The position numbers and the translations under genes were made by a program. Below are positions 30,477-38,306 of a stretch of DNA of 64,000 nucleotides, one piece after another. Numbering within the stretch: position 1 is the first letter of the stretch; each line of letters opens with the position of its first letter. Below the pieces are notes generated by a model. The model had not been told where the DNA came from. It was given only the letters and a program-made list of their open reading frames with translations, and searched no databases. The stretch is from JBGAKG01 sp044224495 (GTDB lineage Bacteria > Myxococcota_A > Polyangia > Polyangiales > Polyangiaceae): the NCBI GenBank assembly GCA_044224495.1, contig JBGAKG010000024.1:1-64000 (forward strand), in the 5' to 3' direction.

Positions 30477-32114
30477 ATGTTCGACGCACTCGCCAAAGGC
30501 TTCAAGCAGGCAAAGAACCGGCTCGCCGGGCTCCAGGAGCTCACCGACGCGAACATCGAGACCGCCCTGCGCGAGGTGCGCCTTTCCCTCCTCGAGGCGG
30601 ACGTCGAGCTCGGCGTCGTCAAGGCGTTCCTCGCCCGCGTGAAGGACCGCGCCGTCGGCGAGACCGTGCGGATCCGCGCGAAGAGCGAGTCCGGCGACAC
30701 GGTGAAGGTCTCCGCGAGCGACCAGTTCGTGAAGATCTGCCACGACGAGCTCGTGGCCTTCATGACGGCCGAAGGCGATGCCCTCACCTTCTCGAGCGAG
30801 AAGGGGAAGGCGACCGGCATCATGATGGTCGGCCTCCAGGGCTCCGGAAAGACGACCACGTGCGCGAAGCTCGCGCGCTACCTCACGGGCGAGAAGCACA
30901 AGGTGCTCCTGGTCGCGGCGGACATGCAGCGTCCGGCCGCCGTCGAGCAGCTCATGGTGCTCGGCAAGAGCATCAACGTCCCGGTCTTCAACGTTCCGGG
31001 CGCATCGCCGCTCGAGATCTGCAAGCAGGCCCGCGCCGAGGCGCGCGAAAAGGGCTGCGACGTCATCATCTTCGACACCGCCGGTCGCCTCGCGATCGAC
31101 GAAGCGCTCATGGACGAGCTCGCGGCGATCAAGGCCGACGTCGAGCCCGAGAACGTGATGCTCGTCGTCGACGCGATGATCGGCCAGGACGCGGTCAAGG
31201 TATCGAAGGGCTTCAATGACCGCCTCGATCTGACCGGCGTCGTGCTCACCAAGCTCGACGGCGACGCGCGTGGCGGTGCCGCGCTCAGCATCCGCGAGGT
31301 CACGGGCGCCCCCGTCCGCTTCATCGGCATGGGCGAGGGGACCGACAAGTTCGAGGAGTTCCGGCCCGAGGGCATGGCGAGCCGCGTGCTCGGCATGGGC
31401 GACGTCGTCGGCCTGATGAAGGACTTCGAGCAGGTCGTCGATCAGAAGAAGGCGGCCGAGGACGCGATGCGGATGCTCGAGGGGAAGTTCACCCTCGACG
31501 ACTTCCTCGAGCAGATCCGGATGATCCAGAAGATGGGGAGCCTGAAGGACATCGTCGGCAAGATGCCGGGGATGGACATGCTCCCGCAGGACGTGAACCT
31601 GGACGATCGGGAGCTCGTGAAGATCGAGGCCATCATCCAGAGCTTCACGAAGTTCGAGCGGCGCGATCCGTACGCGCTGATCCGCGATCCGGGCCGCGTG
31701 AAGCGGATCGCGAAGGGCTCCGGTTCACCCGAGAACGCGGTGAGCGAGCTCGTCCAGAAGTTCCTCTTCATGAAGCAGATGATGGAGAACTTGGGCGGCG
31801 GCGGCGGTGGGCTGGGTGGTCTGCTCGGGAAGATCCCGGGCATGAAGAACGTCCAGATGGCCCGCAACCTCCAGAAGATGGCCAAGCAGGGCGGCGGCTT
31901 CCCGGGCATGGGTGGCATGGGCGGGTTCCCCGGCATGGGGATGCCCGGCATGGGCTTCCCCGGCATGGGCGGGTTCCCCGGCATGCCCGGCATGGGTGGG
32001 GACGCTGCGCCCGACAGCATGACGAAGATGAAGTCGCTCTCCGACAAGGAGCGCAACGCGAAGAAAGCGCAGCGCAAGCGCGAGAAGGAGGCCCGGCGGA
32101 AGAGCCGGCGCTGA
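30477..32114 (+). CDS. ffh: Signal recognition particle protein Ffh
   Basis: 545 residues, slightly long for the family (about 450-500). It binds signal peptides of nascent membrane proteins and 4.5S RNA in the SRP. The N-domain has MFDALAKGFKQAKNRLAG; the G-domain has Walker loop GLQGSGKTTT (119-128), DTAGR, and TKLDGDARGGAALS. The M-domain is Met-rich with the signal-peptide groove (DDFLEQIRMIQKMGSL, RRDPYALI). The extra length is a C-terminal tail of repeated Gly-Met-Pro-Phe units (about residues 475-515) followed by a Lys/Arg-rich end. The core is complete. Confidence 0.97.
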   Translation: MFDALAKGFKQAKNRLAGLQELTDANIETALREVRLSLLEADVELGVVKAFLARVKDRAVGETVRIRAKSESGDTVKVSASDQFVKICHDELVAFMTAEGDALTFSSEKGKATGIMMVGLQGSGKTTTCAKLARYLTGEKHKVLLVAADMQRPAAVEQLMVLGKSINVPVFNVPGASPLEICKQARAEAREKGCDVIIFDTAGRLAIDEALMDELAAIKADVEPENVMLVVDAMIGQDAVKVSKGFNDRLDLTGVVLTKLDGDARGGAALSIREVTGAPVRFIGMGEGTDKFEEFRPEGMASRVLGMGDVVGLMKDFEQVVDQKKAAEDAMRMLEGKFTLDDFLEQIRMIQKMGSLKDIVGKMPGMDMLPQDVNLDDRELVKIEAIIQSFTKFERRDPYALIRDPGRVKRIAKGSGSPENAVSELVQKFLFMKQMMENLGGGGGGLGGLLGKIPGMKNVQMARNLQKMAKQGGGFPGMGGMGGFPGMGMPGMGFPGMGGFPGMPGMGGDAAPDSMTKMKSLSDKERNAKKAQRKREKEARRKSRR

Positions 32115-32129
32115 GGGAAGAGGAGAACG

Positions 32130-33599
32130 ATGCGAAACGCAGTCAGGCTCTTGGGGTTGACCATCGCGCTCGGTGCGATGGCCTGCGTCGGCGGCAAGAA
32201 GGGGCCCTCCGCGGAGGACAAGGAGAAGCTCAAGCCCTACATCGTCGAGGCGGCGCCGGCGGATGCGAAGCCCACCGACGTGAACTTCGAGAACAAGATG
32301 CACATCGTCGGCTTCAAGGTGGAGCCGGAGATCGCGAAGCCGAACACCGAGGTGAAGATCACCTACGTGTGGCGCTGCGACGCGACGCTCGACGATGGTT
32401 GGCTCCTCTACACGCACGTCCTCGACGAGGTGTCCGGTCATCAGGACAACCTCGACTGGAACGGCCCGCTGCGTGAGAAGCGCGAAGAGGGTGGCCAGAT
32501 CCTTCCTCCCGCCAAGTGGGAGAAGGGCAAGTTCTACCTCGACGAGCAGACCTACAAAATCCCGGAGTGGGTGCAGGGGCCGGAGCTCGTCTTCACGACC
32601 GGCATCTGGAAGGGCGATGCGCGCCTTCGCATCCTCACGGGCGCGAACGACGGCGACAACGGTGCGCTCTTCCGCGTGAAGACCGGGCTGACGCCGCCGC
32701 CGAAGGCGGAGCCGCAGCACACCGAGATCCCCGAGATCGTGGTGAACAAGCTCGCGCAGAACGATCCGGTCATCAAGATCGACGGCAAAGGGGACGACAA
32801 GGTGTGGGGGGGCGCCTCGCCGCTCCCTTTCGTTGATGTGGGGACCGGTGCTCCGAACACCGCGTTCCCGGCCAACGGGCAAGCCAAGCTCGCGTGGGAC
32901 GACAAGAACCTCTACGTCCTGTTCGAGGTGAAAGAGCCCGACGTCGTCGGTGGTTGGGACGACAAAGCCAAGAAGCCCGACGAGTGGTCCGTGAAGGGGC
33001 AGCCCAAGCTCTGGACGAAGGACACCGTCGAGATCATGGTCGACCCCGACGGCGACGGCGACAACAAGGACTACTACGAGCTCCAGATCTCGCCGCAGAA
33101 CCGCCAGTTCCACACGCAGTACGACGCCGAGCGCGTCCCCCTCACCGATCCGAACGGGCCGTTCGGGCACGAGGAGTGGGATCCGAAGATGAAGAGCGCC
33201 GTCGTCGTGAGCGGCACGCTCGACAAGGCGGACGACAAGGACGACGGGTACACGGTCGAGGCCGCGATCCCGTGGGCCGCCTTCGCGAAGGCAGCGAACC
33301 ACCCGCCGAAGCCCGGCGACGCGTGGCGCATGAACTTCTACATCATGAAGCAGAACAACGGCGTGGCCTGGTCTCCGATCCTGGGGCAGGGGAGCTTCCA
33401 CCACGCCGCGCGGTTCGGCCGCGTGAAGTGGGGCCCGCTCCCGGCGGGCGCGGCGCCGGCAGCGTCCGGTTCGGCGGCGACGGGGGCCATGCCCCCCGCA
33501 TCCGGCTCGGCGCCTCCGCCGACCGGCGCAATGCCGCCGGCGGGGACGGGGACGAAAGAGGTCTCGCCCTCCGCCCCGATCCCGCCGCGTCAGCCCTGA
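32130..33599 (+). CDS. Lipoprotein with CBM9-like sugar-binding domain
   Basis: 489 residues, starting 15 bp after ffh with a GAGGAGAACG ribosome site. Lipoprotein signal ending GAMAC (Cys19). An N-terminal beta domain (residues 45-190) is followed by a domain at about 210-440 that fits family-9 carbohydrate-binding modules: AKLAWDDKNLYVLFEVKEPDV, DTVEIMVDPDGDGDNKDYYELQIS, and YTVEAAIPWAAF. The C-terminus is Ala/Pro/Ser-rich. Surface sugar or aglycone binding is inferred from the fold. It may be co-transcribed with ffh, although their roles differ. Confidence 0.8.
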   Translation: MRNAVRLLGLTIALGAMACVGGKKGPSAEDKEKLKPYIVEAAPADAKPTDVNFENKMHIVGFKVEPEIAKPNTEVKITYVWRCDATLDDGWLLYTHVLDEVSGHQDNLDWNGPLREKREEGGQILPPAKWEKGKFYLDEQTYKIPEWVQGPELVFTTGIWKGDARLRILTGANDGDNGALFRVKTGLTPPPKAEPQHTEIPEIVVNKLAQNDPVIKIDGKGDDKVWGGASPLPFVDVGTGAPNTAFPANGQAKLAWDDKNLYVLFEVKEPDVVGGWDDKAKKPDEWSVKGQPKLWTKDTVEIMVDPDGDGDNKDYYELQISPQNRQFHTQYDAERVPLTDPNGPFGHEEWDPKMKSAVVVSGTLDKADDKDDGYTVEAAIPWAAFAKAANHPPKPGDAWRMNFYIMKQNNGVAWSPILGQGSFHHAARFGRVKWGPLPAGAAPAASGSAATGAMPPASGSAPPPTGAMPPAGTGTKEVSPSAPIPPRQP

Positions 33600-33646
33600 G
33601 GTTCGGCTTGGCGTAAATTGGCGTTCCGTCGTGCGAGTTTCGTACG

Positions 33647-34714
33647 ATGGGGGCCATGCGCGTCGCTTCCGTCGCCGTTGCGTTCGTGACCCTGTTCGCG
33701 GGGGGAACCGCCTTCGCGGATGGCACGAAGCCGCCCGCGACGGGCTCCACCTTCACCCTCACGCGTCAGGCGTCCCCGAACGCGGCTGCCGCGCGCGCTC
33801 GCGCGGCGGCGGGTGACTGCAAGTCCGCGCTCGATCTCTTCGATCGCGCGATCGAGGGCTCGATCGATCCGACGCTCCGGCGCGATCGCGGCGCGTGCCA
33901 CGAGAAGCTCGGCAACACCTACGCTGCCGTCGAAGACTACCGGGCCTACCTGGCCGCAGCGCCCGACGCGCCGGATCACGAGGCGGTCGAAGGACGGTTG
34001 AAGGACCTCGAGGACACGCTCCCGAAGGACACCGTGCACGCGCAGGCGAGCGGCACCGCGGTGGTGAGTGTGGGGGCGGTCGGCGCGGCGCGGGCGCCGA
34101 CGCGCGAGGTTCAGAAGGACGAGACGAAGTCGCCGACCCTCGAGTCCGACGACAAGAACAAGACGCAGTCCGAGATCGACGAGGTCGAGCGGCGCGAGGT
34201 CGAAGCGGACGGGAGCCCGATGCGGCGCGGTGTCGGCTTCGACATCGGTGCCTACTACCAGGCGGGGTACTGGGCGAGGAGCGGCTTCGGCTTCACGCAG
34301 GCGGTGGGTGCGCGGCTCGGCTACGCGTTCGCCGGCGTGAGCTCGCTCCTCCTCGAGATCGGCTACCGCAACAACCGCGGCACCGGGACGGCGTCGCAGA
34401 GCGGTGGCATCCAACTCGCGCTCGGGTACGAGGCGCGCGTGGGCCTCGACCGTTGGTCTACGAACGAGCTCTTGTTCGCGGGCCTCGTCGGGTACGAAGA
34501 GGCGAAGCAGAACGGCTCGGGGCTGCTCTTCCGGTCGTTCGTCCCGCGCGGACGGGTGGGGTGGCGTCACGTCTTCGGGCGCTCGGTCGGCCTCGAGTTC
34601 GACGCGGACGTCGGCGTCGCGGTGACGTTCGCGGTCGACGCGCCGCCGGGGAGTCAGAAGGTCGTGGTCGCACCCATCATCGCCGGGATGGTGGGGCTCG
34701 TGATCGGGTTCTGA
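33647..34714 (+). CDS. Outer-membrane beta-barrel protein with TPR-like N-domain
   Basis: 355 residues (or 352 from ATG 33656). Signal peptide ending AFA near residue 24. The N-terminal part (residues 40-125) is TPR-like (GDCKSALDLFDRAIEGSIDPTLRRD, LGNTYAAVEDYRAYLAAAP), followed by a charged linker. The C-terminal 160 residues have alternating aromatic/hydrophobic strands (VGFDIGAYYQAGYWARSGFG, LLLEIGYRNNRG, LRVGWRHVFG-type) ending in a terminal Phe (LVIGF), typical of outer-membrane barrels. Function unknown; it converges on the polysaccharide co-polymerase gene. Confidence 0.75.
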   Translation: MGAMRVASVAVAFVTLFAGGTAFADGTKPPATGSTFTLTRQASPNAAAARARAAAGDCKSALDLFDRAIEGSIDPTLRRDRGACHEKLGNTYAAVEDYRAYLAAAPDAPDHEAVEGRLKDLEDTLPKDTVHAQASGTAVVSVGAVGAARAPTREVQKDETKSPTLESDDKNKTQSEIDEVERREVEADGSPMRRGVGFDIGAYYQAGYWARSGFGFTQAVGARLGYAFAGVSSLLLEIGYRNNRGTGTASQSGGIQLALGYEARVGLDRWSTNELLFAGLVGYEEAKQNGSGLLFRSFVPRGRVGWRHVFGRSVGLEFDADVGVAVTFAVDAPPGSQKVVVAPIIAGMVGLVIGF

Positions 34715-34730
34715 GCGAGAGCGCCGCGGC

Positions 34731-37031
34731 TCAGTTGGGCGGCGGCGCGGCGGCGCTGGAGCGATCGTCGTCGCCGTCGCCGCCTTCGGTCTCGATCGGG
34801 CCGTAACCCTCGCGCCGGTAGTAGTAGTACTGCTGGTAGTAGTAGCTGTACGTCGTCTTCGTCAGGTCGACGGCGTTGAGCACCGCACCGGCGATCGGGG
34901 CATCGACGTCGGTGAGGGCGCGCAGGCCCTGCCGCGCGAGGTAGTGGCTCGTGTGGAACGCGCGGATGACGAACACCGTCGTGTCGACCAGGGTCGAGAC
35001 GATGGCGGAGTCCGTCACGGCGGCGAGCGGCGGGCTGTCGATGACGATGCGATCGAAGCGCTTGGAGAGCTCGGCGAGCGTCTGCTTGAAGCGCTCGGAG
35101 TGGAGCAGGTCTGCCGGGTTGGGGGGAGGCGAGCCGGCCGGGATGCACCAGAGGTTCGGGATCTCCCCGCCTTGCTGGCCGGCCTTGGCGGGCTTGGCGA
35201 CCTCTTCGATCGTCGCATCCCCGATCAGGACGGACGTGAGACCGATGTCGCCGACGCGGCCGAAGACGCGGTGGAGGCGCGGGCGGCGGAGGTCGCAGTC
35301 GACGATGCAGACGCGCTGACCGCTCTGCGCCATCGCGATCGCGATGCTGCACGCGACGGTGGTCTTTCCCTCGGCCGGGGCGGAGCTCGTGACGAGGATC
35401 ACCTTGTGCGGGTGATCGGGGCTCATGAAGTGGAGGTTCGTGCGGAGGGTACGCGCCGCCTCGGCGACGCCGCTGAGGGGCCGCTGGTGGACGTAGATTG
35501 CGGGGTCGTCGGTTGCAGCGCGGGGGAGGTCGCCACGACGGCGCCGCTTCTTTCCGCCCTTCCTCTTGTCGTTCTCCTCGTCCAGCGCCGGTAGCATCCC
35601 GAGGAACGTGAGGTTGAGACGGGTCTCGACGTCCGCCGGGGTCTTCATCGACGTATCGAGCTGCTCGCGGAGGACCGCCAGTGCGATCCCGAGGATCAAG
35701 CCAATTCCTGCACCAATCCCGATGTTCGCCGCGGTGTTGGGGCGGATGGGGACCTTGGGCTCGATGGGCTCATCGATGACGGTCACGTTGTTGACCTTCA
35801 TCATTCGAGCAAGGTCGGCCTCCTTCATCCGCTCCAGGAGGGTGCTGTACATCTTCTCGTTCTGCGCCCGGGCGCGGTCGAGCCGATGGTACTCGAGCTC
35901 TTTCAGGTTGAGATCGACCGCGCGCTTGCGCGCGTCCTCGTAGAGCGCCGCCTCGCCGGCTTCCTGACGCTGGATGATCGCGAGGTCGCGCTCGACGGCA
36001 CCCTGGATGTTGCGAACCTCCGCCACGAGCGCCTTCTTTGATTGAAGAATCTTCTCGTCGGCCGCGAGCACGAGCGGGTGGTTCTCGCCTTTCCCACCAC
36101 CGATCCCACCTGACACCAACTCCTGCCGCTCTTTGACGGCGGCCAAGTATTGCGCGCGGAGCTGAGAAAGGAACAGATTGTTGAGGAGCTCCGACGCGGG
36201 GAGAGAGTCGACGTTGTCGACGGTTATTTTCGCAAGCTCTGCGTGCCGGGCTTCGAGCTCCTTCCGTCGCGTCCGTGTCTTCGTGAGGGCTTCGTCGTAG
36301 GACTCCATCTCGAGGCGGATCATCTTGCTGACCTCCTCGAGGGTGCTCGAAGGCAGATCGTTGTCCTTCTTGAAGTTGTGGAGATCGAGCTCGCTCTGCT
36401 TCAGCTCGCTACCGTAGTGATCAACCTGGCCGGTCAACCAGAGTGCGGCGTCCGAGCTCTCTCCGATCGACTTCTGAAGATTGTGGTCGACGTAGGTGTG
36501 CGCGACGGCGGAGCAGAGGCGGGTTGCGAGTGCCTTGTCACTATCTTCAACGCGTACGTAGAAGAGTCGGCTGTTCTTCACCGGTTCGACGATGATCTTC
36601 CCGCGAAGCGTCGAGATGGCGGACTCCGTCGCATCCTTCGAGGTTCGGCCAGCCCCGCCGCTGAAGGCTGGGTCTGCGGCCAATCCCAAGTCTCGGACAA
36701 CCTTGCTCAGTACCGCATCGCTCGTGATGATGGTGAACTGAGTCTGGTAGTTCTCCTGGTTGTCGAGGAAGCTCGTCCAAGCGAGCATCATGGGGTCGTT
36801 CTGACCCCCGAGCGGTCGAATGGGGTTCGGGTCGAACTCCAGCATCGCCGACGCCTGATAGATCTTCGGCCGCGACTTGGACCAGAGGAACGCCGCCCCC
36901 GTGCCCACCAGGAAGAGGGCGACCACGATCGGCCAATGCTTCGCCACCCCGGCGAGGGTGCGCCGGACATCGAAGCTTCCCTCCTCCGTACGGGGGGTCT
37001 TCTTGGGGGTGGACTTCTCCGGTTGGGGCAT
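34731..37031 (-). CDS. Polysaccharide co-polymerase fused to BY-kinase (Wzc-like)
   Basis: 766 residues. N-terminal membrane helix at about 33-50 (WPIVVALFLVGTGAAFLW), Wzz domain, a periplasmic coiled-coil stretch (about residues 190-420), a second helix at about 432-450 (NIGIGAGIGLILGIALAVL), then a cytosolic bacterial tyrosine kinase. Kinase motifs: Walker A SSAPAEGKTT (about 545), Walker A' CIVDCDLRRPRLH and Walker B RIVIDSPP. The C-terminus has a Tyr cluster (YSYYYQQYYYYRREGYG) that is autophosphorylated in this family. It controls chain length and export in Wzx/Wzy systems. Intact; no cognate Wza or phosphatase was seen nearby. Confidence 0.92.
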   Translation of the reverse strand: MPQPEKSTPKKTPRTEEGSFDVRRTLAGVAKHWPIVVALFLVGTGAAFLWSKSRPKIYQASAMLEFDPNPIRPLGGQNDPMMLAWTSFLDNQENYQTQFTIITSDAVLSKVVRDLGLAADPAFSGGAGRTSKDATESAISTLRGKIIVEPVKNSRLFYVRVEDSDKALATRLCSAVAHTYVDHNLQKSIGESSDAALWLTGQVDHYGSELKQSELDLHNFKKDNDLPSSTLEEVSKMIRLEMESYDEALTKTRTRRKELEARHAELAKITVDNVDSLPASELLNNLFLSQLRAQYLAAVKERQELVSGGIGGGKGENHPLVLAADEKILQSKKALVAEVRNIQGAVERDLAIIQRQEAGEAALYEDARKRAVDLNLKELEYHRLDRARAQNEKMYSTLLERMKEADLARMMKVNNVTVIDEPIEPKVPIRPNTAANIGIGAGIGLILGIALAVLREQLDTSMKTPADVETRLNLTFLGMLPALDEENDKRKGGKKRRRRGDLPRAATDDPAIYVHQRPLSGVAEAARTLRTNLHFMSPDHPHKVILVTSSAPAEGKTTVACSIAIAMAQSGQRVCIVDCDLRRPRLHRVFGRVGDIGLTSVLIGDATIEEVAKPAKAGQQGGEIPNLWCIPAGSPPPNPADLLHSERFKQTLAELSKRFDRIVIDSPPLAAVTDSAIVSTLVDTTVFVIRAFHTSHYLARQGLRALTDVDAPIAGAVLNAVDLTKTTYSYYYQQYYYYRREGYGPIETEGGDGDDDRSSAAAPPPN

Positions 37032-37181
37032 CTATTCCTGTCCGAACGTGGGGGACTTCCCTACCTCAGAATCAGGCTCCGTGCCAGTTGGATGCAGCGT
37101 TTGGCGGAGAGATTCATAGAATTTTTCCAACGATAACGCGCCCTTTCATTCGTTGTCCTCCAAGGGTACGAAGAAGAGACC
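37032..37181. promoter_or_regulatory. Divergent promoter region of the glycan locus
   Basis: 150 bp between the BY-kinase and aminotransferase starts, less GC-rich than its surroundings (for example GATTCATAGAATTTTTCC near 37111). It probably holds promoters for both directions; no specific sigma-factor site could be assigned. Confidence 0.5.
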
Positions 37182-38306
37182 ATGCCGCGGGTCTACCTTT
37201 CTCCTCCCCATATGGGCCCCGATGAACGGCGCCTCCTGCTCGACGCGTTCGATTCGAACTGGGTCGCACCCCTCGGGCCTCACGTCGACGCCTTCGAGCG
37301 AGAGTTCTGCGACTACGTCGGCGTCCCGAATGGGTGCGCGCTCTCTTCGGGAACGGCGGGCCTCCATCTCGCCCTCCTGATGCTCGGTGTCGGGAGAGAC
37401 GACGAGGTCCTCACGTCCGACCTCACGTTCGCGGCGACCGCGAATGCGATCACCTACGTGGGGGCTCGGCCGACGTTCGTCGACTGCGAGCGCACGAGCT
37501 GGAACATGGACCCTGCGCTGCTCGCGCAAGCGCTCGAGGATCGCGCGAAGAGGGGGAAGCTGCCGAAAGCCGTCGTGGCGGTCGACCTGTACGGCCAGTG
37601 CGCGGACTGGGACCCTATCGTTGCAGCGTGCGCGAAGTACGACGTGCCGTTGATCGAGGATGCCGCGGAAGGCCTCGGTGCCACCTACCGCGGGAAGAGC
37701 GCTGGGAACTTCGGCGCGATGGCGATCTTCTCCTTCAACGGAAACAAGATCATCACGACCGCGGGCGGGGGCATGCTGGTCTCGCGCGACAAGGCCAGCG
37801 CCGATCGCGCGCGCTTCCTGGCCACGCAGGCGCGTGACCCGGCGCCGCACTACCAACATTCCGTCATCGGTTTCAACTACCGGCTCTCGAACTTGCTCGC
37901 TGCCGTCGGACGTGGGCAGCTCCGCGTGCTCGAGGAGCGCGTCGCGCAGCGGCGAGCGAACAACGCGTTCTACCGAGAGGCGCTCGCGGGTTTGCCGGGC
38001 CTGACCTTCCAGGGCGAGGCGCCATGGGGTCGCGCGACGTTCTGGCTCACGTGCATTCAACTCGATCCTTCGGTGGCTCCAATCGACCGTGAGAAGGTTC
38101 GGCTCGCGCTCGCCGCGAAGGACATCGAAGCGCGCCCGGTCTGGAAGCCGATGCACCTGCAGCCCGTCTTCGCCGAGTGCGAGGTCATCGGGGGCTCGGT
38201 CGCCGCCGAGCTCTTCGACCGCGGCCTGTGCCTGCCGAGCGGCTCCGCGCTCACGCAGGCGGAGCGCGAAGAAGTCGCCGGGATCGTGCGCGGCGCGTTC
38301 GGCTGA
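37182..38306 (+). CDS. DegT/DnrJ/EryC1 family sugar aminotransferase
   Basis: 374 residues. PLP-dependent transamination of a nucleotide-linked ketosugar. Motifs: ALSSGTAGLHLALLMLGVG (phosphate-binding), DLTFAATANAITYVGARP, IEDAAEGLGATYRGK (Asp pairing with the PLP nitrogen), FSFNGNKIITT with PLP-binding Lys189, and NYRLSNLLAAVGRGQL. It resembles the PglE/LegC-type branch that aminates NDP-4-keto sugars. The stop overlaps the start of the AsnB gene (TGATG), so aminotransferase and amidotransferase are produced together. The substrate is unknown; no 4,6-dehydratase adjoins it directly. Confidence 0.92.
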   Translation: MPRVYLSPPHMGPDERRLLLDAFDSNWVAPLGPHVDAFEREFCDYVGVPNGCALSSGTAGLHLALLMLGVGRDDEVLTSDLTFAATANAITYVGARPTFVDCERTSWNMDPALLAQALEDRAKRGKLPKAVVAVDLYGQCADWDPIVAACAKYDVPLIEDAAEGLGATYRGKSAGNFGAMAIFSFNGNKIITTAGGGMLVSRDKASADRARFLATQARDPAPHYQHSVIGFNYRLSNLLAAVGRGQLRVLEERVAQRRANNAFYREALAGLPGLTFQGEAPWGRATFWLTCIQLDPSVAPIDREKVRLALAAKDIEARPVWKPMHLQPVFAECEVIGGSVAAELFDRGLCLPSGSALTQAEREEVAGIVRGAFG

